DNA of 55,504 nucleotides from Desulfobacter curvatus DSM 3379. GTDB taxonomy: Bacteria > Desulfobacterota > Desulfobacteria > Desulfobacterales > Desulfobacteraceae. The stretch is taken from assembly GCF_000373985.1 (NCBI RefSeq), contig NZ_KB893060.1, positions 1 to 55,504 on the forward strand, given 5' to 3'. The notes below the pieces were generated by a model that saw nothing but the letters and a program-made list of their open reading frames with translations, was not told where the DNA came from and did no database searches. The translations under genes were made by a program, and so were the position numbers. Positions 24,183-32,865 of this stretch are shown here, piece by piece (within the stretch, counting starts at the first letter, position 1; each line of letters begins with the position of its first letter).

Positions 24183-27100
24183 ATGCAGAAATCTCAAAAC
24201 AAATTATCCCAGCCGGATGATGCTTCATTCGAGCCGGCGTATCCAATACGTGATCATCACTTAGAAAAAGCCTCAAGGACATCATTTCAAACCCACTTGA
24301 GTCAAGCCGAAATGCGTCTAATGAAAGCAGGCGCAAGACGCAAACAGGTGTGGCGCACCATTCGAAGGATTTTTACATTCCTGTTGATCCTGGCAGTACT
24401 CTTGGGGGTGATTTATGAGCTTCAAACCTCCAAGCTTCAAGCGCATTATCTCAGCAGACTGGCGGCAAAGATCTGTGTGCGGGTTGATTCCGGAAAAAGT
24501 ACGTCTGTTCAGTTTCCTACGGCAGGGCCCTATGATACGCGGCTTGGATATGTAGAATTGCCGACATTTCTTCGAAATCTCGACATCGCAGGTTACGACA
24601 TCGAAGCCCAGGCACGCTTTTCTCCTTTTCTGCTTGAATACACCCAGGCCGGGTTTTATCCTGCGTACCGGGAAAAATCCAATGCAGGTCTTCGCATCGA
24701 AGACCGGTTGGGGCGCCTTATCTATGTCACTGCCTATCCTGAACGTATTTTTTCAGATTACAGCCAGATTCCGGACATCATCGTAAAAATTTTGCTCTAC
24801 ATCGAAAATCGTGAGCTGCTGGATCCACGCTACCCCCTTAAAAATCCCGCCGTGGAATGGAAACGCCTCACCGCCGCGGCCTTGGAGCTGGGGATTAAAG
24901 TCGTGGACAACAGTCGAAATGTTCCGGGGGGAAGTACCTTGGCTACCCAGATCGAAAAATACCGCCATTCGCCCCAGGGCCTGACACTTTCTGTTAAGGA
25001 TAAATTTCAACAGATGGTATCTGCAAGCATGCGTGCCTATCTGGATGGAAAGGAAACCCTGCAGGCCCGATATGGCATTCTATGTGATTTTATCAACTCC
25101 ATGCCCCTGGGTGCAATTACCGGGTACGGGGAAGTCATGGGGCTTGGCGACGGTTTGTATGCCTGGTACGGCGCCGACTTTACCCAAACAGTTCGCCTGT
25201 TGGCAGAGCGGCCCTTAAATTTATCCGGTTCAGACGTAAAAGCCAGGGCTGTTGCGTTGAAGCAGGTCGTCAGCCTTTTTGTGGCCCAACGCCGTCCATC
25301 GTATTATCTTTTACAAGACCATCCTGCCCTGAAAACCAAAACCGACACTTACCTTCGTTTGCTGGCCCGGGTTGGTATCATCACGCCAAGAGATCGGGAT
25401 GCGGCGATCGAGGCACCTCTTGTTCTTCAGGAGCGGGTGGTGCTGCCAAAGGCCCAATCATTTCTCCATCGAAAGGCGCTCAATGCAGTCAGAGTCCAGT
25501 TACTGAACTTGCTGGATGTCGACCGGCTGTATCGGCTGGACCGTTTCGATCTCTCCGTTACCAGTACCGTGGACCAGTCCGTACAGCAGGAAACAACAAC
25601 CTTGCTCAAAAGTTTCAGTGATCCCTTAACGGCCCAAAAGAATGAGCTATACGGGTATCACCTCCTCGGAGACGGTGATCCGTCCAATATTGTCTACAGC
25701 CTGACTTTGTACGAGCGGTCTGAAGGAGCCAATTTTATGCGCCTTCAGACCGACACGCTTGATCAGCCGCTCAATATCAATTCGGGCACCAAGCTGGAAC
25801 TCGGCTCATCGGCCAAATTCCGGACATTGGCGACCTATCTTGAGATCGTTGCTGCCCTTCACGAACAGCACCATTCGCTCTCCCGGGCAGAATTGGCCGC
25901 AGTGGAGGTGGACCCAGCGGACGATTTGAGCCGCTGGGTGATCTCTTATCTAAGCGGATCTGGGGACAGGGCCCTTTCCGCCATGCTGAACGCCGCCATG
26001 CAGCGCAGCTATTCGGCAAGTCCCGAAGAGCAGTTTTTCACCGGCGGCGGTGTTCACACCTTTTCTAACTTTGACACGCGGCATGATGCCCGAATGTTTT
26101 CCGTGCAGGATGCCTTCAATCATTCGATCAACCTGGTATTCATTCGAATGATGCGAGACATTACCCAGTACTACAAATATCAGATCCCCGGGGTTCGGCA
26201 GCTTCTGGCAGATGCCAACGACCCCCGGCGGCACGATTATCTGGCCAAATTCGCGGATCAGGAGGGGCAAATTTTTCTTCAGCGGTTTTACCGCAAATAC
26301 GCAGGAAAATCTTTTGATGAGGCATTTGACATCCTGCTGGAGGGAATGCGCCAAAACCCGAAAAACCTGGCTGCCGCTTTTCGATATATCAAACCGGCTG
26401 CCGGGCTCAAAGAATTCGAGGCGTTTCTTTCCGGTCACTTGAAAAACGGGCAGGCCGCCGGCAATCGTTTGCAGGAATTTTTTGAAATATCAGGCCCCCA
26501 TGCCTATTCGCTTGTGGAGCTTGGCTATGTTACCCGGGTTCACCCCCTGGAGCTGTGGACGCTGGCTTATCTGAACCGGCACCCGGATGCCGGCCAAGGC
26601 GAAGTGATTCAAAACAGCGCGGCGGAACGTCAGGAGGTCTACACATGGCTGTTTAAGACCTCCAGAAAGAATAAACAGGATGTGCGCATCCGAGCCCTTC
26701 TCGAAGTGGAAGCGTTCAGTGAAATATTTTCGGAATGGAAGCGCTTGAAATACCCGTTTAACAGCCTGGTGCCGTCCTATGCCACAGCCATCGGCAGTTC
26801 TGCAGATCGACCGGACTCCCTGGCGGAACTTGTGGGCATCGTTTTGAACAAGGGCAAGTGGTATCCCACCATTCAGATCCAGAAACTTTGTTTTGGAGAA
26901 AAAACGCCCTATGAAACCAGGCTGGCCTATCAAAAAAGTGAGGGGAAGCAGGTGATGCACCCGGAAGTTGCCAAAGAGCTGCGCCAGGCGCTTTTAGGTG
27001 TGGTTGAAAGCGGTACGGCCCGGCGTATTCACAACGCATTTTTGCTTTCCGACGGCACCTATTTGGCCGTTGGCGGGAAAACAGGCACTGGCGACAACCG

Positions 27101-27320
27101 CCACAATATCTACAATTCGGACGGACAACTCATTGAATCCAAGGCGATAAACCGCACCGCCGTGTTTGTCTTTTTCATCGGCGACCGGTTTTACGGTGTT
27201 GTCACCGCCTATGTGGCGGGCCAGGATTCCGACGACTATACCTTCACAAGCGCCCTTGCGGTACAGATTCTCAAGGCCGCAGTACCGAAGTTGATGCCCT
27301 TATTAACAGGCGGTGGATAG
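24183..27320 (+). CDS. large divergent bifunctional penicillin-binding protein (class A)
   Basis: A 1045-residue inner-membrane protein: cytoplasmic basic N-terminus, one helix at 63-80, a GT51 glycosyltransferase domain (about 200-340) and a transpeptidase domain (about 470-1030). GT51 signs are altered: ENRELLDPRY where the family has an E-D-x-x-F-x-x-H pattern, GGSTLATQIEKYRHSP near residue 250, and GKETLQARYGILCDFINSMP. The transpeptidase has SSAK (Ser near 541), NHSIN and GGKTGTG (near 965). It would polymerise and cross-link peptidoglycan. It is much longer than E. coli PBP1a (850) and shows a large inserted middle. Whether the altered GT51 still works is uncertain. Confidence 0.85.
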   Translation: MQKSQNKLSQPDDASFEPAYPIRDHHLEKASRTSFQTHLSQAEMRLMKAGARRKQVWRTIRRIFTFLLILAVLLGVIYELQTSKLQAHYLSRLAAKICVRVDSGKSTSVQFPTAGPYDTRLGYVELPTFLRNLDIAGYDIEAQARFSPFLLEYTQAGFYPAYREKSNAGLRIEDRLGRLIYVTAYPERIFSDYSQIPDIIVKILLYIENRELLDPRYPLKNPAVEWKRLTAAALELGIKVVDNSRNVPGGSTLATQIEKYRHSPQGLTLSVKDKFQQMVSASMRAYLDGKETLQARYGILCDFINSMPLGAITGYGEVMGLGDGLYAWYGADFTQTVRLLAERPLNLSGSDVKARAVALKQVVSLFVAQRRPSYYLLQDHPALKTKTDTYLRLLARVGIITPRDRDAAIEAPLVLQERVVLPKAQSFLHRKALNAVRVQLLNLLDVDRLYRLDRFDLSVTSTVDQSVQQETTTLLKSFSDPLTAQKNELYGYHLLGDGDPSNIVYSLTLYERSEGANFMRLQTDTLDQPLNINSGTKLELGSSAKFRTLATYLEIVAALHEQHHSLSRAELAAVEVDPADDLSRWVISYLSGSGDRALSAMLNAAMQRSYSASPEEQFFTGGGVHTFSNFDTRHDARMFSVQDAFNHSINLVFIRMMRDITQYYKYQIPGVRQLLADANDPRRHDYLAKFADQEGQIFLQRFYRKYAGKSFDEAFDILLEGMRQNPKNLAAAFRYIKPAAGLKEFEAFLSGHLKNGQAAGNRLQEFFEISGPHAYSLVELGYVTRVHPLELWTLAYLNRHPDAGQGEVIQNSAAERQEVYTWLFKTSRKNKQDVRIRALLEVEAFSEIFSEWKRLKYPFNSLVPSYATAIGSSADRPDSLAELVGIVLNKGKWYPTIQIQKLCFGEKTPYETRLAYQKSEGKQVMHPEVAKELRQALLGVVESGTARRIHNAFLLSDGTYLAVGGKTGTGDNRHNIYNSDGQLIESKAINRTAVFVFFIGDRFYGVVTAYVAGQDSDDYTFTSALAVQILKAAVPKLMPLLTGGG

Positions 27321-27360
27321 CAGCGGGCCTCAGGTCTATTCCTTTTAAATAGCATTGATT

Positions 27361-27402
27361 TGTTAAAATGTCTTGACAACTTAACATGCTGTCAATTATG
27401 AT
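27361..27402 (+). promoter_or_regulatory. promoter with interlocked dyads upstream of gntR-trpBA
   Basis: TTGACA (27373-27378) and TATGAT (27397-27402) are 18 bases apart. Two dyads overlap them: TGTTAA/TTAACA (27361-27366, 27381-27386) and TTGACA/TGTCAA (27373-27378, 27390-27395). This is a plausible autorepressed promoter for the GntR gene. Confidence 0.6.
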
Positions 27403-27487
27403 GCGGGTATTATTAATTGAACGGTCCGCCGGATAATGCGTGAAATACAATTTCCGGGGGACTGCAAACTTGAGAATAAGACAGGCC

Positions 27488-28213
27488 ATGCTGAATCCAG
27501 ACTCCCCCATACCCTTGTATCATCAGATTTGTGAACAGCTCCAGTCCCGTATCCGGGAGGGGCTTTACCCACCCGGGCATATGATTCCGTCTGAAACGGA
27601 ACTCTCAAAATCATATGGGGTAGGCCGGCCCACCGTGCGCCAGGCCATGGATCTTCTGGTGCAAAGGGGCTTGATCCAAAGAAAGCGTGGGTCCGGGACC
27701 TTTGTGAAGGAACCTTCGCCGCAAATTGATCTGTTTTCCCTTGCCGGGACCTCCCAGGCATTTTCAACCAAGGGGGTTCCCACACAAAAAAGAGTAATTG
27801 TGCCTTTGGAAAAAAAGACCGTTACAGGTGATGGTGCAAACCCTTTTCACGGCAAGGCCGCCTTTGCTATGTCCCGTTTGACCGTTGCCCGGGACGAACC
27901 TGTGCTGCTGGAGGATATTTTTTTGGATCCGGACTTGTTTGCGGGTATTGATCATATGGATCTTGGGGATAAATCCTTATCCCGGGTGGTGTCCGAACGG
28001 TTTTATCTTACACCCTCCGACGGTACCCAGCAGTTCCAGGTGGAACCTTTGAATGAACAACGGGCCTCTCTTTTGAGCATGCCGCCTTTAGATCCGATTC
28101 TGGTGGTTCGGCGGCTGTTAAATTTTCCCAAAGCGTCCGGCGCGATCTATTCAGTGCTGTTCTGCCGGACGGACCGGTTTGCTTTTTCCCAGACCATTAA
28201 AAATCAGATATAA
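27488..28213 (+). CDS. GntR-family regulator, HutC (UTRA) type
   Basis: A 241-residue regulator. The N-terminal winged helix has PLYHQICEQLQSRIREGLYP and PSETELSKSYGVGRPTVRQA, then GLIQRKRGSGTFV, all typical of GntR. The remaining 160 residues form a UTRA effector domain (LTVARDEPVLLEDIFLDPDL, and DPILVVRRLLNFP near the end). The start is ATG 27488; a GTG at 27440 would add 16 residues unlike the family. It directly precedes trpB by 48 bases, so it probably controls trpBA and itself in response to a small ligand, perhaps tryptophan or an indole compound (inference). Confidence 0.9.
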   Translation: MLNPDSPIPLYHQICEQLQSRIREGLYPPGHMIPSETELSKSYGVGRPTVRQAMDLLVQRGLIQRKRGSGTFVKEPSPQIDLFSLAGTSQAFSTKGVPTQKRVIVPLEKKTVTGDGANPFHGKAAFAMSRLTVARDEPVLLEDIFLDPDLFAGIDHMDLGDKSLSRVVSERFYLTPSDGTQQFQVEPLNEQRASLLSMPPLDPILVVRRLLNFPKASGAIYSVLFCRTDRFAFSQTIKNQI

Positions 28214-28261
28214 ATTTATGACCTTAATCAAATTGCCAACCATTTTACGAAAGGCAGATAC

Positions 28262-29491
28262 ATGAAACACCGCGGATATTACGGCCCCTTTGGCGGGGCA
28301 TTTTTACCTGAAATCCTTGTGGCCACCTTTGAGGAGCTGGATGAGCGGTTCAGGCTGGCCAAAGAAGACAAGCGTTTCTGGGAAGAATATGAAACTTTGA
28401 TGACAACTTACTCCTGCCGTCCCACGCCCTTGACCTATGCCGAAAACCTCACCCGGCACTTTGGCGGGGCAAAAATCTATATCAAACGCGAAGACCTCAA
28501 CCACACAGGTGCCCATAAGGCAAACAATGTCATGGGCCAGGGGCTTTTAGTAAAAGAGATGGGTAAAAAACGGGTGATTGCCGAAACCGGGGCAGGGCAG
28601 CACGGTGTGGCCACGGCCACCATGGCCGCTAAGTTCGGTTTTGACTGCACCATCTACATGGGTGAAGTGGATGTCCTGCGCCAGCGGCCCAATGTGTTCT
28701 GGATGGAGCAGCTTGGTGCCACCGTGGTGCCGGTCACCGACGGTACCCGGATTCTCAAAGATGCCATCAATGAGGCATTCAGGGACTGGGTCACCAACAT
28801 GGACTCCACCCACTATGTCCTGGGAACCGCCTGCGGACCCCACCCCTTTCCCGAAATGGTCTCCTGGTTCCAGTCCATTATTGGAAAGGAAGCCCGTACC
28901 CAGATCATGAAAGCCGAAGGCCGGCTGCCGTCCAAGGTCTTTGCCTGTGTGGGCGGCGGCTCCAATGCCATGGGACTTTTCCAGGGTTTCATGGATGATC
29001 CGGTTGAGCTTGTGGGTGTTGAAGCCGGTGGCGAAGGCATTGCCTCGGGCCGTCACGCATCCCGGCTTTGTTCCGAAGATGCCAGTCCCGGCATTGCCCA
29101 GGGGTATAAAACCTATTTTCTGCAGAACAGCGACGGCCAGATGAAAGAGACCCACTCCATTTCCGCAGGCCTTGACTATGTGGGTGTCTCCCCTATTCTT
29201 GCCAACATGCGGGATGAAAACAAAGCCCGGTTTGAATATGCCACGGACACCGAGGTGGTGGACGCCCTGAAATTGACCATGCAGATGGAAGGCATTATTC
29301 CGGCCCTGGAGTCTTCCCATGCCTTTGCCGGGGCCTTCAGGGAAGTCGGCAACATGTCCAAGGATGACATCATCATCATCAACCAATCCGGCCGGGGGGA
29401 TAAAGACATCTTCACCGTGGCCGATGCCATTGGCGATCCCAAATGGAGAGAATTTATCTGTGCCAAAGCAGGAGAATATCAAAATGACTGA
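28262..29491 (+). CDS. trpB: tryptophan synthase beta chain
   Basis: Joins indole and L-serine to tryptophan with PLP. A 409-residue TrpB1-type chain. Marks: KHRGYYGPFGGAFLPEILVA opening, the PLP Lys in HTGAHKANN, the catalytic Glu in AETGAGQHGVATA, GGGSNAMG phosphate cup, and SAGLDYVGVSP. It overlaps trpA by eight bases. No other trp genes lie in the window, so the pair could serve indole salvage or the last steps of a pathway encoded elsewhere. GAAAGG precedes the start. Confidence 0.96.
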   Translation: MKHRGYYGPFGGAFLPEILVATFEELDERFRLAKEDKRFWEEYETLMTTYSCRPTPLTYAENLTRHFGGAKIYIKREDLNHTGAHKANNVMGQGLLVKEMGKKRVIAETGAGQHGVATATMAAKFGFDCTIYMGEVDVLRQRPNVFWMEQLGATVVPVTDGTRILKDAINEAFRDWVTNMDSTHYVLGTACGPHPFPEMVSWFQSIIGKEARTQIMKAEGRLPSKVFACVGGGSNAMGLFQGFMDDPVELVGVEAGGEGIASGRHASRLCSEDASPGIAQGYKTYFLQNSDGQMKETHSISAGLDYVGVSPILANMRDENKARFEYATDTEVVDALKLTMQMEGIIPALESSHAFAGAFREVGNMSKDDIIIINQSGRGDKDIFTVADAIGDPKWREFICAKAGEYQND

Positions 29492-30275
29492 TACAAAAAC
29501 CCAGGCACCTGCCTTTCTGGAAACCTATATCCGTGAACAGCGAAAGAAAAAAGATATTTTGTTGATGACCCATATAGTCATGGGCTACCCGTCCTTTGAC
29601 GCCTCATTTGAAATTGTCCGGCAGATGGTGGACGCAGGCGTAGACTTAATGGAGTTGCAGATTCCGTTTTCAGAACCCATGGCAGACGGGCCGGTGATCC
29701 TCAAGGCAAATCAGTCCGCCCTTGACAGGGGCGCCACTGTGGAACAATGTTTTGAGTTTGCCCAAAAAGTGTCTGAAAGTTTCGACATTCCGTTTCTGTT
29801 CATGACCTATGGCAACATCCTATATAAATACGGCATAGATGCTTTTGCCTCCCGGATGTCGGAAATCGGAATAAAAGGGGCCATTGTCCCGGATTTTCCT
29901 CCGGAAGAGGCGAATGATTATCTGTCAGCCATGAACAAACATGATCTGTCCCCGGTGTTTATCTTTTCTCCGGAGACATCGGACCAGCGTATGCAGATGA
30001 TCGATACCCATGCCACAGGCTTTATTTACTGCCTGGCAAGAAAAGGGGTTACCGGAAAAGAAACTCAGTTTTCGTCGGAAATGGGGAGTTACCTTGACCG
30101 GTGCAGGCAACTTACCCGGCTGCCCACGGCCGTGGGGTTTGGCGTGAAAGAAAAGGCCGATGTCGATTTTCTTGTGGGCAAATCAGACATTGCCGTGGTG
30201 GGCTCCCAGACCATCCGGGAGGTGGAGCAAAAAGGAGTGGATGCCACAGGCCCGTTTATTCGTAGCCTGACATAA
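29484..30275 (+). CDS. trpA: tryptophan synthase alpha chain
   Basis: Splits indole-3-glycerol phosphate and passes indole to TrpB through a tunnel. A 263-residue barrel. The catalytic acids are present in DLMELQIPFSEPMADGP (Glu in MEL, Asp in ADGP). The phosphate end shows AVGFGVKEKADVDFL and VVGSQTI. ATG 29484 lies inside the trpB end, giving translational coupling. The open frame upstream to 29319 is in trpB's shadow and is not used. A TA module with its own promoter follows. Confidence 0.95.
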   Translation: MTDTKTQAPAFLETYIREQRKKKDILLMTHIVMGYPSFDASFEIVRQMVDAGVDLMELQIPFSEPMADGPVILKANQSALDRGATVEQCFEFAQKVSESFDIPFLFMTYGNILYKYGIDAFASRMSEIGIKGAIVPDFPPEEANDYLSAMNKHDLSPVFIFSPETSDQRMQMIDTHATGFIYCLARKGVTGKETQFSSEMGSYLDRCRQLTRLPTAVGFGVKEKADVDFLVGKSDIAVVGSQTIREVEQKGVDATGPFIRSLT

Positions 30276-30283
30276 TGAATCGT

Positions 30284-30312
30284 TTGATATTCAACGAATG
30301 ATGTCATATAAT
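30284..30312 (+). promoter_or_regulatory. sigma70 promoter of the toxin-antitoxin pair
   Basis: TTGATA (30284-30289) and TATAAT (30307-30312) are 17 bases apart, just after trpA and 45 bases before the antitoxin start. Flanking TGATAT/ATATCA strings may serve antitoxin autorepression. Confidence 0.65.
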
Positions 30313-30356
30313 GACTCTAAAGTGATATCAAAAACAGATTTCAATTTGGAGGGCAT

Positions 30357-30617
30357 ATGAAAACAATGACAATCAGAGGTGTTGAGCCTCAGCTTGCTGA
30401 AAAATTGAAACAGACTGCCCAGGAAAAAGGCAAAAGTGTCAACCAGTTGATCCTTGACCTGATCCAGGAACGTCTTGGCATGAAAAAACAGAAGTTGTAT
30501 TCCAGGGAGTATGATGATCTTGACGGGCTTTTTGGCAGATGGAGCGAAACGGAATTTAAAACGATAGAAAACAACATCAGCAAAGAGCGGCGCATTGACC
30601 CGGAGATATGGGAATGA
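30357..30617 (+). CDS. vapB: antitoxin, ribbon-helix-helix/CopG-like (VapB type)
   Basis: An 86-residue acidic-tailed protein. Residues 1-40 (MKTMTIRGVEPQLAEKLKQT, then GKSVNQLILDLI) match a ribbon-helix-helix DNA-binding domain of the CopG/VapB kind; residues 50-86 (DDLDGLFGRWSETEF) probably wrap the toxin. TTGGAGGG precedes the start. It overlaps the PIN toxin gene by four bases, the usual order for VapBC. It should bind its own promoter at 30284-30312 and neutralise the nuclease. Confidence 0.88.
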   Translation: MKTMTIRGVEPQLAEKLKQTAQEKGKSVNQLILDLIQERLGMKKQKLYSREYDDLDGLFGRWSETEFKTIENNISKERRIDPEIWE

Positions 30618-31000
30618 AAAAGGTGTTGATTGATACCAACATTTATTCCCTGGCCATGAAAGGAGATGTTGCCGTTGTCAGCCAATTAAGGAAAATAGAC
30701 TGCATCGGGTTCTCAGCCATAAGCGTGGGAGAACTTTACGCCGGATTCAAAGGTGGCAGCTGGGAAGCGGCAAACCGGGATGAACTATACCTTTTTTTAG
30801 ATTCCCCGCGGGTTATTGTTCTTTCTGTTGATGCAGAAACGGCTGAGTTTTATGCTTTTGTACTTCATAATCTAAAGAAAGCAGGAACACCCATACCAAC
30901 CAATGATATATGGATTGCCGCCATTGCCTTCCAGCACGGATATCAAATGTTTACCCGGGATAAACATTTTTATTTTATTCCGGGATTGGTGCTGATTTGA
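30614..31000 (+). CDS. vapC: PIN-domain ribonuclease toxin (VapC type)
   Basis: A 128-residue PIN-domain nuclease. The acidic residues that hold Mg or Mn are seen in LIDTNIYS (first Asp), VGELYAG (Glu), PTNDIWIAA (Asp) and TRDKHF (Asp). All four are intact, so the toxin looks active. ATG 30614 overlaps the antitoxin stop (ATGA). VapC toxins cut tRNA or rRNA; the target cannot be read. The pair stands between trpBA and mtnA and may help hold the region. Confidence 0.9.
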   Translation: MKKVLIDTNIYSLAMKGDVAVVSQLRKIDCIGFSAISVGELYAGFKGGSWEAANRDELYLFLDSPRVIVLSVDAETAEFYAFVLHNLKKAGTPIPTNDIWIAAIAFQHGYQMFTRDKHFYFIPGLVLI

Positions 31001-31106
31001 TAATGCATTCGCCACCTGTGATATTGCCATTTGGTTAAAATAGCATTGCGTCTTGATTCCTGATCCGGTTTGGGGTTTTATGATACAAATAAAGTGTTTG
31101 ATCTGA

Positions 31107-31202
31107 TATAACGGCCATGGGCCGACCTGACATATCAACTGCCAGGCATATCCCACAACAAAGATAGAAAGATCTGAGTAACCTGCCCAGACTTTCTTAT
31201 AA
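31107..31202 (+). repeat. intergenic repeat, copy B
   Basis: Starts TATAACGGCCATGGGCC and ends CTTTCTTATAA. Inside are CCCACAACAAAGATAGAAAG and a GAAAG ... CTTTC closing stem with ATCTG/CAGA inside. It lies 31 bases before the mtnA start in the gene's direction, thus in its leader or promoter. Compare copies A and C. Confidence 0.7.
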
Positions 31203-31233
31203 AAGAATTAAAAAACCCCGAAGGAAACGTGCC

Positions 31234-32337
31234 ATGAATGTGGATGGAAAACAGATGCGGCCCATCTGGTTTGATAAAGAGTCAAAAACCGTTAAGGTCA
31301 TAGACCAGAGACGCCTGCCCCATGAATTGATAGTGGCAGATTTGACCACCAACGATCTGGTCATCCATGCCATTAAGGAGATGTATGTCCGGGGTGCCCC
31401 GTTGATCGGTGCCACAGGGGCGTTGGGAGTCTATGTTATTCTGGTGCAGCAGGGCAATCAGGGGGCGGACGATGCATGGTTTAAACGTGAATGTGCACGC
31501 CTTAGTGATGCCCGGCCCACGGCCACCAATTTGGCCTGGGGCGTGGACCGGGTTATGGAAAAAGCCCTCTCCGCATCCGGATATGATGCCCGGGTGGCCG
31601 CCGCCTTAAAAGAGGCCCTGGATATTGTGGAAGAAGAGGCGGTGAACTGCCGGAAGATAGGTGAATTCGGCCTGTCCATCATCAAAGAGATTGCTGAAAA
31701 GAAAAACGGTGAGCCCGTAAACATCTTGACTCACTGCAATGCCGGGTGGCTTGCCTGCATTGAGTACGGTACGGCCACAGCGCCCATGTACACCGCCTTT
31801 GATGCAGGTATTGATATTCATGTGTGGGTGGATGAAACACGACCCTTGAATCAGGGATCGCGCCTGACCGCCTGGGAACTTGGCAAACACGGTATCCGGC
31901 ATACCGTGATCACGGATAATGCCGGGGGGCATCTCATGCAGCACGGCATGGTGGATCTGGTCATTGTCGGCACGGACCGCACCACCCGGGCCGGTGATGT
32001 GGCCAACAAAATCGGCACCTATCTCAAGGCCCTGGCTGCCCGGGACAACGATGTGCCCTTCTATGTCGCACTTCCCTCATCCACCTTTGACTGGACCATC
32101 ACCGATGGTGTAAAAGATATTCCCATTGAAGAGCGGGATCCGGACGAGATTAAATACGTGCAAGGGGCTTGCGATGGAAAGATTTCATCGGTCCTGGTGC
32201 CGCCGGAAAACAGTCCGGCCGCCAACCACGCATTTGATGTGACCCCGGCCCGTCTTGTGACCGGCTTCATCACCGAGCGCGGCATCTGTGGTGCCACTGA
32301 AGACGAGATTATGGCATTGTTCCCGGAGAAAAAATAG
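31234..32337 (+). CDS. mtnA: methylthioribose-1-phosphate isomerase
   Basis: Methionine-salvage enzyme (or 5-deoxyribose-1-phosphate route) converting the 1-phosphate to the ribulose form. A 367-residue, eIF2B-like fold. Marks: VRGAPLIGATGALGVY, RPTATNLAWGVDR, the catalytic Cys in NILTHCNAGWLA, and the catalytic Asp in IVGTDRTTRAGDVANKIGT, plus FDVTPARLVTGFIT at the end. GAAGGAAA lies near the start. Repeat copy B is directly upstream. It probably leads an operon with the three genes that follow, though no other salvage gene is near. Confidence 0.95.
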   Translation: MNVDGKQMRPIWFDKESKTVKVIDQRRLPHELIVADLTTNDLVIHAIKEMYVRGAPLIGATGALGVYVILVQQGNQGADDAWFKRECARLSDARPTATNLAWGVDRVMEKALSASGYDARVAAALKEALDIVEEEAVNCRKIGEFGLSIIKEIAEKKNGEPVNILTHCNAGWLACIEYGTATAPMYTAFDAGIDIHVWVDETRPLNQGSRLTAWELGKHGIRHTVITDNAGGHLMQHGMVDLVIVGTDRTTRAGDVANKIGTYLKALAARDNDVPFYVALPSSTFDWTITDGVKDIPIEERDPDEIKYVQGACDGKISSVLVPPENSPAANHAFDVTPARLVTGFITERGICGATEDEIMALFPEKK

Positions 32338-32385
32338 GCTGCGCATGAAGACGCGGCCCAAACAGAGTTTTTTGGAAAACAGTTT

Positions 32386-32865
32386 ATGACAACATCCCTC
32401 ACAGACCTGGAAAAAAAAGTAATTTCACTGTTGCAGACCGATATTCCGGTCTGCAAACGCCCCTATCTTGTCATGGCAGAACAGATTGGGATTTCAGAGG
32501 AAAAATTTCTTGAAGTGCTCTCCGGTCTCCATGACAGAAATATGATCAGGCGCTTCGGTGCCACCCTCAAACATCAGAAATCTGGGTTTAAGGCCAATGC
32601 CATGGTGGCCTGGAAAGTGCCCGAAGAGCGGGTGGAAGAGGTGGGCCGTATTATGGCATCCTTCCGTGAGATTACCCATTGTTACAGAAGAGATCCTGCG
32701 TCCGGGTGGGATAAAAATTTGTACACCATGGTTCACGGGTCATCCGAAGACGAATGCTTTGCCATTGCTGCAAAAATTTCCGAGGCCACAGGTGAAAAAG
32801 ATTACACCCTGTTGTTTTCCCGCCGGGAGCTGAAAAAAACCTCCATGCAGTATTTTGAAAACTGA
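32386..32865 (+). CDS. siroheme decarboxylase subunit (AhbA/AhbB, Lrp-like fold)
   Basis: A 159-residue protein with an N-terminal Lrp/AsnC-type winged helix (LTDLEKKVISLLQTDIPVCK, GISEEKFLEVL, MIRRFGATLKHQ) and a ferredoxin-like second domain with FREITHCYRRDP and NLYTMVHG. The His and Tyr/Arg in this second motif are typical of siroheme decarboxylases, which make 12,18-didecarboxysiroheme in the alternative heme pathway of sulfate reducers. Two subunits (AhbA and AhbB) are usual; this looks more like AhbB, and the partner is not in the window. The radical SAM gene overlaps its end by 11 bases. Confidence 0.88.
   Translation: MTTSLTDLEKKVISLLQTDIPVCKRPYLVMAEQIGISEEKFLEVLSGLHDRNMIRRFGATLKHQKSGFKANAMVAWKVPEERVEEVGRIMASFREITHCYRRDPASGWDKNLYTMVHGSSEDECFAIAAKISEATGEKDYTLLFSRRELKKTSMQYFEN

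Noticed and set aside
28547..29482. A 311-codon minus-strand open frame opposite trpB
   Set aside because: It is fully covered by an unmistakable trpB gene, has no ribosome site or family pattern, and arises from GC-rich codon use.
31107..31202. A SAM or methionine riboswitch before mtnA
   Set aside because: The same sequence occurs at 4597 and 48798 beside unrelated genes, so it is a dispersed repeat and not a gene-specific riboswitch.
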